A stretch of 5,918 nt of DNA, taken from an uncultured Anaerolineae bacterium (GTDB lineage Bacteria; Chloroflexota; Anaerolineae; B4-G1; DUEL01). The translations under genes were made by a program, and so were the position numbers. The number at the start of each line of letters is the position of its first letter. Positions within the stretch are counted from its first letter, which is position 1. The stretch lies in NCBI GenBank assembly GCA_937942115.1, contig CALDFY010000277.1, forward strand, positions 1-5,918, given 5' to 3'. This document shows positions 1 through 5,915 of the stretch, piece by piece. Below the pieces are notes generated by a model. That model saw only the letters and a program-made list of their open reading frames with translations. It did not search any database and was not told the origin of the DNA.

Positions 1-69
1 CGGGCCCAGCGGGAGATTGTCCGGAAGGGGGGGTCTGAGGGCCGCCGGGCGGCTTCTCGGCCCAATTGA
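1..69 (+). CDS. Possible C-terminal end of an upstream gene (partial)
   Basis: Frame 1 is open from the left edge to a TGA at 67-69 and would give an Arg-rich 22-residue tail ending AASRPN. The first 60 bases are about 77% G+C, while the next 120 are about 45%. Such a fall is what one expects at the end of a gene in this GC-rich genome, and it coincides with the stop. No domain can be recognised in so short a piece, and frame 2 is also open here, so this is only a suggestion. The bases could equally be GC-rich spacer or belong to a gene on the other strand. Confidence 0.25.
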   Translation, partial: RAQREIVRKGGSEGRRAASRPN

Positions 70-75
70 TATAAT
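67..75 (+). promoter_or_regulatory. Extended -10 promoter-like box
   Basis: TGATATAAT is a perfect TATAAT hexamer preceded by TGn, the extended -10 form of a sigma-70 type promoter. No convincing -35 box lies 16-18 bases upstream (that stretch is GC-rich), but extended -10 promoters can work without one. A rightward transcript would start near 82, inside the repeated 15-mer at 75-89. No plus-strand gene follows before the 3' end of the minus-strand ComM gene, so any product would be a short RNA or an antisense transcript. Confidence 0.35.
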
Positions 76-146
76 TGTAAATGTACAGCGTATGGCCCGG
101 CTCAAAACCGGGTTGGGGGTATTTTTGTCCAAAGTCCAGTATGAAC
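75..146 (+). repeat. Intergenic repeat, left copy
   Basis: Three short blocks occur here in the order TTGTAAATGTACAGC (75-89), GTCCAAAGTCCAGT (127-140) and ATGAAC (141-146). All three recur, same order and reverse-complemented, at 5915-5901, 5791-5778 and 5770-5765. Spacing differs: 37 versus 109 bases between the first two blocks, and 0 versus 7 between the last two. The first block holds a TGTA-N4-TACA dyad (76-87). The second is a heptamer repeated with variation (GTCCAAA, GTCCAGT). The shared order suggests two diverged copies of one intergenic element or tract rather than chance. Confidence 0.55.
94..126 (+). terminator. Small hairpin followed by a T-run (weak terminator candidate)
   Basis: CCCGG at 96-100 pairs with CCGGG at 108-112 around a 7-base loop, extended by two G-T pairs (94/114 and 95/113). 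After GGGGGTA comes TTTTT at 122-126. The shape resembles an intrinsic terminator on the plus strand, but the five G and two other bases between stem and T-run are a poor fit. It could end the possible gene at the left edge or a short RNA started from 67-75. Confidence 0.25.
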
Positions 147-324
147 TATCCCGGTCGCAAAGAGCGCAAAGAAATCCAAAAGTCTTTACGCGCTTGGCAA
201 TTCAAACCATCCCAACCGCACAGGTGGGCCAATTGTGGGCCCTTGGGCACATCTTCGTCAATCAGTAGTCGGATTCGGCTCATTATCCCTCATAATCAGG
301 CGAAATCAAAGGGAGGGACTAGGG

Positions 325-393
325 GAGAACCACCTGACCTTTTGGGCCGATCGTCCAACCGTGTTCCTTCATCACCTGTTCAGGTCGGTTCTC
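325..393. repeat. Imperfect inverted repeat downstream of the ComM gene
   Basis: GAGAACC-ACCTG at 325-336 is complementary to CAGGT-c-GGTTCTC at 381-393: twelve pairs with one bulged base (386), enclosing 44 bases. A competing small palindrome, ACCTG-TT-CAGGT, lies at 374-385. The element begins about 40 bases beyond the ComM stop codon on that gene's transcript, where a 3' structure or terminator would sit. No T-run follows on the minus strand, so it is not a classical intrinsic terminator. It may stabilise the mRNA end or be a repeat remnant. Confidence 0.4.
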
Positions 394-433
394 TTCAATG
401 AATCGCTCTATTTCCTCATTAGGGAACCGCCTC

Positions 434-1951
434 CTACTTTCTCGGCCGGTACTGGATCGCCTCCGCCAGATGGGCCGTCTCTATCCGGTCGCTGCCGGCC
501 AGGTCGGCGATAGTGCGGGCCAGTTTGAGGATACGGTGGAAGGCCCGCGCGCTCATCTGCAATTGCTGCATCGCGGCCCGCACCAGCGCCCGCCCGCTCT
601 CATCCAACCGACAGTACTCCCGCACATCGGTGGGGCCCATATCCGCATTGCAGGTCAGATGGGTGCCCGCAAACCGCCGCCGCTGCATCTCCCGCGCCCG
701 CTCCACCCGCTCCCGAACCGCCGCCGACGGCTCTCCCCGCCGGTCGTCGGTCAATTTCTGATAATCCACCCGGGGCACTTCCACGTGGATGTCTATCCGG
801 TCCAGCAGCGGCCCCGAAATGCGCTTCTGGTAGCGGGCAATGGCCGCCGGACTGCAGGTACATTCCCGCACCGGGTCGCCGTAATAGCCGCAGGGGCAGG
901 GATTCATCGCCGCAATCAGCATGAAGCGGCTGGGGAAGACCAGCGTCCCGGTGGAGCGGGCGATAGAGACGATGCCGTCCTCCATCGGTTGGCGGAGCGC
1001 TTCCAGCGTGTGCGGGTTGAACTCCGGCAGTTCGTCCAGGAAGAGGACGCCCCGGTGGGCCAGGGAGATTTCGCCCGGACGGGGCCAGTGCCCGCCGCCG
1101 ACCAGCCCTGGATAACTGATGGTGTGGTGGGGTGCCCGGAAGGGCCGGTGGCGGATCAGCGGCGTATCCGGCGGCAGGAGGCCCGCCACGCTGTAGATTT
1201 TGGTCACCTCCAGCGCCTCCTCCAGCGTCATCGTCGGCAGGATGGACGGGACGGAGCGGGCCAGCAGGGTCTTGCCGGCCCCCGGCGGCCCGACCATCAG
1301 CACGTTGTGGCCGCCCGCGGCCGCCACTTCCAGCGCCCGCTTGACGTGCTCCTGGCCCTTGATGTCGGCGAAATCCGCCGCGTAGGCGGGCGGGGGCAGG
1401 GCCGTCAGGTCTTCGGTGGGACGGTAGGGCGGAATGCGCGCCAGGCCCTGCAGATGGGCCGCCAGTTGGCCCAGATTCTCCACCGGATAGACTTCCAGCC
1501 CGTCCACCAACGCGGCTTCCGGCGCGTCCATCGCCGGGACGAAGAGCCGTCGCAGCCCCTCCTGGCGGGCCAGCGCAGCAATGGGCAGGACACCGGGGAT
1601 ATGGCGGACGGAGCCGTCCAGCGAGAGTTCACCGATAAACAGGGAGTCCTCCACCTCCTGGGGCCAGACCTGCTCCGAGGCGACCAGGATGCCCACCGCA
1701 ATGGGCAGATCGTAGATAGGGCCCTCTTTGCGGATGTCGGCGGGGGCCAGATTGATGGTCAGCCGGGTCCGGGGGAAGTGCAGGCCGGTGTTTCTGAGGG
1801 CAGTCCGTACCCGCTCTATGGACTCTTTGACGGCGGTATCCGGCAACCCCACGATGGTGAGGGACGGCGCGCCGTGGGAGACATCCACTTCCACCTGGAC
1901 CAGGATCCCTTCCAGGCCGATGAGGGCGCAACTGGTGACTTTGGCCAGCAT
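434..1951 (-). CDS. comM: YifB/ComM-family Mg-chelatase-like AAA+ ATPase
   Basis: This 505-residue protein matches the usual length and order of the YifB/ComM family. Residues about 21-141 are the ChlI/Lon-protease-like N-terminal domain (with YDLPIAVGIL near 80). About 191-394 is the AAA+ core with Walker A GPPGAGKT at 221-228 and Walker B VLFLDE at 302-307. About 404-501 is the Mg_chelatase_C domain, ending in the characteristic RAFHRILKLARTIADL. Four cysteines (352, 354, 364, 366) in the CPCG...CTC insert are a family hallmark and may bind metal. ComM of Vibrio cholerae is a hexameric helicase promoting branch migration of incoming DNA during natural transformation; the same role is inferred here, and this is not a true magnesium chelatase. 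The ATG at 1951 is chosen over one at 2089 because GGGAGG sits 9 bases upstream (1961-1966) and a promoter lies at 1983-2011. The extra 46 residues of the longer frame do not look like the family. No competence genes are adjacent. Confidence 0.95.
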   Translation of the reverse strand: MLAKVTSCALIGLEGILVQVEVDVSHGAPSLTIVGLPDTAVKESIERVRTALRNTGLHFPRTRLTINLAPADIRKEGPIYDLPIAVGILVASEQVWPQEVEDSLFIGELSLDGSVRHIPGVLPIAALARQEGLRRLFVPAMDAPEAALVDGLEVYPVENLGQLAAHLQGLARIPPYRPTEDLTALPPPAYAADFADIKGQEHVKRALEVAAAGGHNVLMVGPPGAGKTLLARSVPSILPTMTLEEALEVTKIYSVAGLLPPDTPLIRHRPFRAPHHTISYPGLVGGGHWPRPGEISLAHRGVLFLDELPEFNPHTLEALRQPMEDGIVSIARSTGTLVFPSRFMLIAAMNPCPCGYYGDPVRECTCSPAAIARYQKRISGPLLDRIDIHVEVPRVDYQKLTDDRRGEPSAAVRERVERAREMQRRRFAGTHLTCNADMGPTDVREYCRLDESGRALVRAAMQQLQMSARAFHRILKLARTIADLAGSDRIETAHLAEAIQYRPRK

Positions 1952-1982
1952 ACCGATTCGCCTCCCTGCCAGGTGCAGGATA

Positions 1983-2011
1983 AGTTTACCACATGCGGGG
2001 GGATGGGGCAA
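1983..2011 (-). promoter_or_regulatory. Predicted promoter of the ComM gene
   Basis: On the minus strand, TTGCCC (2011-2006) and TAAACT (1988-1983) are separated by 17 bases. The -10 is preceded by TGG, giving an extended -10. Transcription would start near 1976, about 25 bases before the ATG at 1951, with the GGGAGG ribosome-binding site in the leader. The sequence CATGTGGTA covering the extended -10 (1995-1987) also occurs at the opposite promoter (2110-2118). Confidence 0.5.
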
Positions 2012-2090
2012 GTGAGCCTCCCCCCTCCACCTTACCCCCGGCCCTGAACTTTGGCTTTTTATGAACCATCCCGCCCTGCCACTCCACAAT

Positions 2091-2111
2091 TGGTTGGTAT
2101 CTTTCCAACCA
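2091..2111. promoter_or_regulatory. Candidate operator: 7-bp dyad in the promoter spacer
   Basis: TGGTTGG (2091-2097) and CCAACCA (2105-2111) form a perfect 7-base inverted repeat with a 7-base centre (TATCTTT). It overlaps the -35 box and fills most of the spacer of the predicted kinase promoter. A dyad in this position is typical of a repressor or activator site. No regulator gene is present in the window, and chance is possible. Confidence 0.35.
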
Positions 2112-2122
2112 TGTGGTATAAT
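2094..2122 (+). promoter_or_regulatory. Predicted promoter of the sensor kinase-LysM operon
   Basis: TTGGTA (2094-2099) and a perfect TATAAT (2117-2122) are exactly 17 bases apart. TGG before the -10 gives an extended -10 motif. Transcription would begin near 2129, leaving a leader of only about 13 bases that is almost entirely the GAGGG ribosome-binding site (2130-2134), 7 bases before the ATG at 2142. This arrangement rules strongly against the in-frame ATG at 2061, which lies upstream of the promoter. Confidence 0.65.
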
Positions 2123-2141
2123 TCAAAACGAGGGCTGGGCT

Positions 2142-4808
2142 ATGGACGTGATACAGGGAATGCTCAATCTGGTTACCGCGCCTCCGGGGAACCTCTACTA
2201 CCACCTGGCACTCCTCTTCGTCATCCAGATTTTCCTGGCGGTGGGATGGGTTGAGTGGCGACGGGCCGGGAATGCCCGCCACTTCGCGGCCGCTGCCGGT
2301 ATGCTGGCGACCCGCGTGGTGCTGATCGGCGTCAGCGGAATGACCGGCACCGGTTCCTTTTCGCCGACGGCTGTGCTCCCTCCGCTGGAGCGGTGGATGG
2401 ACCTGGTCCTGATCATCCTGGCGGCCTGGGCTTTCCTGCCCATTCTGCGCCGGGCCCGTCTCGCGGGGCAGGCGGCACTGGCCGCCCTCCTCCTGGGAAG
2501 CGGTCTGGCCTACATTTTCCTGGCCCTCTACTGGGCACCGGCGGCTGCGCAGGGTATCGTCTACAACGCCACCCGACACGCCCAGGTTTGGGAATGGGGG
2601 AGCATCCTGCTGGCCTTCCTGGCCCTCCTGGCCTTTCTCGTCTGGCCCCAACCCGGAAGTGGCCTGGCCGTCGCGGCCGTGCTGGCGTGGCTGGTGGGCC
2701 ATACGGTTCAGGCCATTTTGCCGCCCGTCACCTCTTACCTGGCCGGAGCGGTCCGGCTGGCCAACCTGATCGCCCTCCCCCTCCTGACCGCGCAGGCCTT
2801 CGGGGACGCGCTGCAGTTCGTCGCGGCCCCGTCCCCGGCCTCCGGCCCCACCATCCCCCTCCGGCTTCTGGAACTGGCCCGCCGGGTGGAGCAGGCCCGA
2901 GACCCGGAAGCGGCGCTTTCCGCTTCGCTGCCCGAAATCGTCCAATTCCTGGGGGCTACGGCGGGGGCGGTCGGCCTGCCTGCGACCGGCGCCATCCCGG
3001 GCGTCCGCATCATCGGGACATTCCCGAGGAGTGCCTCTTCCGGCCCCGTCACATTTCCTCTGGACCGCTACCCCGCGCTGGCCGCCGCGACTCAGATGGG
3101 GGATCCACAACAACCTTCCGGCGAAGAGACGGCGTCCATCCTGCACCGCCTGGGCTTCCTGGACCCGCTCTCCCTGCTGGTGGTCCCGATGACGGACGAG
3201 GAGACGGTGGGGTTGCTCCTGCTGGGACGGCCGCCGCATTCGCCCCCCCTCTCCGGCGAGGAGATCGCGGTCATCCGCACGACGGGGGCCATATTGGGCA
3301 GTGCTCTGGGGAACGCCAGTCGCCGGAGGACGGTGGAGCGGAAGGCCGAACAACTGGCGATGACCTTGCGGGAACGGGAGGCGGAACGGGCCGAGCGGAC
3401 GGCTACCCTCCAGGAAGAACTGGAGCGCGCCCGTCAGGAAGCGCAGGCATTTGCCCGCCAGGTCGGGTCGCTGGAGGAGGAGGTGGCCCGACATCGGAAA
3501 CGGGCCGACGAACTGGCCGAACTCCTCCGCCTGCGGGAAGAGCAGGTCCAGAAGGCCGGCGCGGCCGTCTCTCAGATCGCCCTGTACGAAGAAGAGATTC
3601 GCCATTTGGCGGAAGAACGGGCGACCATAGAGGCCGAACGGACCCAACTGGCCCAGCAGGTCCAGGAACTGGAAGCCGAAATCTCCCGCCTGCGGGAAGA
3701 ACTGAAGGCCGCGCAGGCGCAGGTCGGGGCGGAGGCGCCGCCCCCCGCGCCGGAACCGGCTGCCGGCAGCGGCACCCTCATCGCCGACGACCGGGGCAAT
3801 ATCGTCCTGGCCGACCCCGTCGCCTGCCAGTTCCTGGGCCGGACGCAGGAAGATATATTGGGAATGCCCCTGAATGCCCTCTTCCCGGACCCGATGTGGG
3901 CCCGGGCCGTCGTTGAACTGATGACCGGTCAGACCGCCAACGGGACCACCGCCTCGGTCACCCTTCAGTACAACGGGCGACTGATCCGGGCCAGCCTGGC
4001 CCGGATGAGCAGTTCCTGCGGCGTGGCGGGTTACGGGGTCCTCCTCCATTCAGAAATGTCCCCGGAGGAAGAGCGGCGGGAGATGCTGGCGTCCCTGGCC
4101 AACGAACTTCGTACCCCGATGACCTCTATCGTGGGATATACTGACCTCCTGCTGGGCGAATCGGTGGGCATCCTGGGGGAGATGCAGCGCAAGTTCCTCC
4201 AGCGAGTCAAAGCGAACATTGAACGCCTGAGCAGTCTCATCAACGACCTGATTGAGATTACGGCGCTGGATACCGGGCGGATTGAACTGGTTCCGGAACC
4301 CGTAGACCTGATTAACGTCATAGAAGAAGCGATTATGGGTCTCTCTGCCCGCTTCCGGGAACAGGACCTCTCGGTCCGCCTGGACATGGCCTTAGAACTC
4401 CCGCCCATCCGCGCGGACCGGGATGCCCTCTATCAGATTATGCTGCACCTGCTTTCCAATGCCTGCCAGTGCTCCCGCTCGGGGACCGAAATTGTGGTGA
4501 CCGGTCACCTGGAGGAGGCCGAACGAGGGCTTCCGCAGTATCTCCACGTCTCCGTACGGGATACCGGGGGTGGGATCGCGCCGGAGGACCGCCCGCGCGT
4601 CTTCCAGCGGTTCTACCGGGCCGACAAACCCCTTATTCCGGGGCTGGGAGAGACCGGAGTGGGGATGGCCATCGCCAAAGCACTGGTGGAAGCGCACGGT
4701 GGCCGCATCTGGGTGGAGAGCGAGATGGGCGTGGGGAGCACCTTCCATTTCATCCTGCCGGTGACCGGGCCGGAGTCGGTGAAATTCTCCGCGCAAAGCC
4801 CGCGATGA
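2142..4808 (+). CDS. Membrane sensor histidine-kinase-like protein lacking the phospho-acceptor His
   Basis: This 888-residue protein has about seven hydrophobic segments in residues 20-222 (near 20-37, 48-66, 84-104, 108-130, 152-168, 173-193, 197-222). A GAF-like domain follows (about 240-392, with PLSLLVVPM...VGLLLLGR). A long E/R/L-rich coiled coil covers about 395-528, then a Pro/Ala linker, a PAS domain (about 545-635, GTLIADDRGNIVLAD), a DHp helix pair (about 640-712) and an HATPase_c domain (about 755-873). The ATP site looks intact: N-box N773 in LLSNA, G1 box DTGGG at 807-811, F-box FQRFYR at 821-826, and the G2 box GLGETGVG at 834-841. The H-box reads SLANELRTPMTS: N654 (AAC, 4101-4103) replaces the histidine that class I kinases phosphorylate, while E655, R657 and P659 are kept. 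Canonical autophosphorylation is therefore unlikely. The protein may be an ATP-binding regulatory pseudokinase, as known for Caulobacter DivL, where Tyr replaces His. No response regulator is adjacent; the LysM gene overlaps its stop. The start is set by GAGGG at 2130-2134. Confidence 0.92.
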   Translation: MDVIQGMLNLVTAPPGNLYYHLALLFVIQIFLAVGWVEWRRAGNARHFAAAAGMLATRVVLIGVSGMTGTGSFSPTAVLPPLERWMDLVLIILAAWAFLPILRRARLAGQAALAALLLGSGLAYIFLALYWAPAAAQGIVYNATRHAQVWEWGSILLAFLALLAFLVWPQPGSGLAVAAVLAWLVGHTVQAILPPVTSYLAGAVRLANLIALPLLTAQAFGDALQFVAAPSPASGPTIPLRLLELARRVEQARDPEAALSASLPEIVQFLGATAGAVGLPATGAIPGVRIIGTFPRSASSGPVTFPLDRYPALAAATQMGDPQQPSGEETASILHRLGFLDPLSLLVVPMTDEETVGLLLLGRPPHSPPLSGEEIAVIRTTGAILGSALGNASRRRTVERKAEQLAMTLREREAERAERTATLQEELERARQEAQAFARQVGSLEEEVARHRKRADELAELLRLREEQVQKAGAAVSQIALYEEEIRHLAEERATIEAERTQLAQQVQELEAEISRLREELKAAQAQVGAEAPPPAPEPAAGSGTLIADDRGNIVLADPVACQFLGRTQEDILGMPLNALFPDPMWARAVVELMTGQTANGTTASVTLQYNGRLIRASLARMSSSCGVAGYGVLLHSEMSPEEERREMLASLANELRTPMTSIVGYTDLLLGESVGILGEMQRKFLQRVKANIERLSSLINDLIEITALDTGRIELVPEPVDLINVIEEAIMGLSARFREQDLSVRLDMALELPPIRADRDALYQIMLHLLSNACQCSRSGTEIVVTGHLEEAERGLPQYLHVSVRDTGGGIAPEDRPRVFQRFYRADKPLIPGLGETGVGMAIAKALVEAHGGRIWVESEMGVGSTFHFILPVTGPESVKFSAQSPR

Positions 4809-5731
4809 ACGAAACTTCTTCTCTCTCCGGTTGGCGGCTGTTGCTCTCCGGCGGACTGCTGGTCCTGCTGGCCGGTGGGCTGGTGCTGGGCGCCCTGTGG
4901 CTGAGCGCCGTAGACCGGGCCCTGGTCCCGCCCCGTCTCCCCACGTCCACGCCCGAAGTGGCCGGATGGGTGACCCCGTTCATCCCGACGGTTTGGGTCC
5001 TCTCCCCCACGCCCTTCGGACCGGAGACGCCCTCTTCTCCCGTTCCGTCGCCCACCCTGGGGCCGACGCCGACGCCACCATCGGTGCTGTACCCGACCTG
5101 TACCCCACCTGCTGGCTGGCGTCCGTACCGGGTGCAGTCCGGAGATACCCTCTACAGCCTGGCGTGGCGGGCCGGCACATCGCCCCTGTTGATCCAGCAG
5201 GCCAACTGCCTGGTGGGGGAAACCCTGACGCCGGGCCGCATCCTGTATCTGCCCCCGCAGTTCTTCGCCACGCCGACCCGGGTACCGTGCGGCCCACCTC
5301 CGGGATGGGTCCGGTACATCGTCCAGCCCGGGGACACCCTGTGGAACCTGTCCGTCCGCCTGGGGACTTCCGTGGAGGCCATTCGCTGGGCCAACTGCAT
5401 GACCGACTACACCATCCGGGTGGGGCAACCGCTCTACCTGCCGGCCTACCCGCCGCCGCTCAGCCCCACTCCCACCCGCTTCCCGACGGCGACCCGGACC
5501 CCCACGCCGACGGGCACCTGGACGCCGACCCCGACGCTCACTCCGACGCCAACGGGGACCGTCACGGGGACACCGACGCCCACGGAGAGCCCGACGCCGA
5601 CCAATACGCCGACAGAAATGCCACCGACGGAGACGCCGACAGAGGCCCCGCCCTCTCCGACGCCGTCACCCATACCCACCCCTTCCCCGACGGCGGAGCC
5701 TCCCGTCTCCCCATCTCCGCCGCCGCCGTGA
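4805..5731 (+). CDS. Membrane-anchored protein with two LysM domains and a Pro/Thr-rich tail
   Basis: This 308-residue protein starts with a hydrophobic segment (about 11-33) that is either an uncleaved anchor or a signal peptide. It has no lipobox cysteine. A Pro/Thr-rich linker (about 43-98) follows, then LysM 1 (about 108-150, YRVQSGDTLYSLA) and LysM 2 (about 171-213, YIVQPGDTLWNLS). LysM modules bind N-acetylglucosamine-containing glycans such as peptidoglycan, so the protein probably attaches to or spans the wall outside the membrane. No hydrolase domain is present. Each LysM is preceded by a Cys in C-x-PP-x-GW (99, 162) and contains a Cys in ANC (135, 198), both pairs 36 residues apart in a 63-residue duplicated unit, suggesting one disulfide per module. 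Residues 214-308 are a TPTPT-type low-complexity tail. The ATG overlaps the kinase TGA (ATGA, 4805-4808) and no good ribosome-binding site is visible, which implies translational coupling with the kinase. Confidence 0.9.
   Translation: MNETSSLSGWRLLLSGGLLVLLAGGLVLGALWLSAVDRALVPPRLPTSTPEVAGWVTPFIPTVWVLSPTPFGPETPSSPVPSPTLGPTPTPPSVLYPTCTPPAGWRPYRVQSGDTLYSLAWRAGTSPLLIQQANCLVGETLTPGRILYLPPQFFATPTRVPCGPPPGWVRYIVQPGDTLWNLSVRLGTSVEAIRWANCMTDYTIRVGQPLYLPAYPPPLSPTPTRFPTATRTPTPTGTWTPTPTLTPTPTGTVTGTPTPTESPTPTNTPTEMPPTETPTEAPPSPTPSPIPTPSPTAEPPVSPSPPPP
5444..5728 (+). repeat. Low-complexity Pro/Thr-coding tract in the LysM gene
   Basis: The 3' third of the LysM gene is an irregular run of ACG/ACC/ACT and CCG/CCC/CCT codons, rich in the word CCGACGCC, encoding TPTPT-, ETPTE- and SPTPSP-like stretches with scattered Glu, Gly and Ser. 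It is an extended, hydrophilic, uncharged-to-acidic stalk, a likely site of O-glycosylation in an extracytoplasmic protein. Repetition makes length variation between strains and assembly errors plausible here. Confidence 0.8.
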
Positions 5732-5764
5732 GATGGCCGACAGATTGTACTCCCGTAGCACAAG

Positions 5765-5915
5765 GTTCATCCTACCAACTGGACTTTGGACTAATTCCCG
5801 GAATTGAGGGGTTGGACTTACGGAATTTGGCAATCTGTGGTATATAGAAAGGCGTGAGCATAGAAATCCTTGCTCAATTCCGATCGCAACTCTATGATTT
5901 GCTGTACATTTACAA
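5765..5915 (-). repeat. Intergenic repeat, right copy (inverted)
   Basis: Read on the minus strand, this holds TTGTAAATGTACAGC (5915-5901), GTCCAAAGTCCAGT (5791-5778) and ATGAAC (5770-5765), the same blocks in the same order as the left spacer at 75-146. The first two blocks are perfect matches of 15 and 14 bases. Between them this copy is 72 bases longer, and it has 7 extra bases before the last block. The copies face each other across the three genes. Confidence 0.55.
5870..5898 (+). promoter_or_regulatory. Possible promoter reading out of the right edge
   Basis: TTGCTC (5870-5875) and TATGAT (5893-5898) are 17 bases apart, giving a start near 5905, directly on the TGTA-N4-TACA dyad at 5903-5914. 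An ATG occupies the last three bases (5916-5918), but there is no ribosome-binding site before it, so it is not called as a gene start. A second candidate lies just upstream: an extended -10, TGGTATATA (5838-5846), without a good -35. Confidence 0.35.

Larger units (their letters stand above)
70..433. other. Left intergenic spacer, no gene seen
   Basis: This stretch is distinctly richer in A+T than the flanking genes. Short open frames cross it (for example from 17 to 268 and from 81 to 401), but none has a credible ribosome-binding site, recognisable motif or coding-like composition. It contains a promoter-like box, a small hairpin, the left copy of a shared repeat, a 9-base tandem pair (CGCAAAGAG then CGCAAAGAA, 156-173) and an imperfect inverted repeat at 325-393. 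GGGCC (226-230) can pair with GGCCC (238-242), and ATTAT (282-286) with ATAAT (292-296). No tRNA-like or rRNA-like sequence was seen. Confidence 0.6.

Noticed and set aside
156..173. Tandem CGCAAAGAG/CGCAAAGAA as a possible CRISPR or iteron
   Set aside because: Only two 9-base units without spacers; too little for an array or origin.
398..2047. Long plus-strand open frame (549 codons) opposite the ComM gene
   Set aside because: It is the antisense shadow of a GC-rich gene: low-complexity Arg/Gly/Gln/His-rich translation, no motif, while the minus strand gives a full-length recognised family.
1952..2089. Longer ComM start at 2089 adding 46 residues
   Set aside because: The extension is unlike the family N-terminus, and a good promoter and ribosome-binding site lie downstream of that ATG.
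2061..2141. Longer kinase start at 2061 adding 27 residues
   Set aside because: The predicted -35/-10 (2094-2122) lies inside that extension, and GAGGG is correctly spaced only for the ATG at 2142.
2255..3916. Second plus-strand open frame (553 codons) inside the kinase gene
   Set aside because: It is a +1/+2 frame shadow rich in Gly, Pro and Arg with no ribosome-binding site and no recognisable domain.
1986..4049. Long minus-strand open frame (687 codons) opposite the kinase gene
   Set aside because: Its translation is Gly/Arg/Gln-rich without domains, it would cover both divergent promoters, and the plus strand encodes clear GAF, PAS and kinase domains.
4831..5847. Plus-strand open frame (338 codons) overlapping the LysM gene
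   Set aside because: Its Asp/Ala/His-rich repeats are the Pro/Thr tail read in another frame; the LysM frame has two intact domains and the ATGA overlap.
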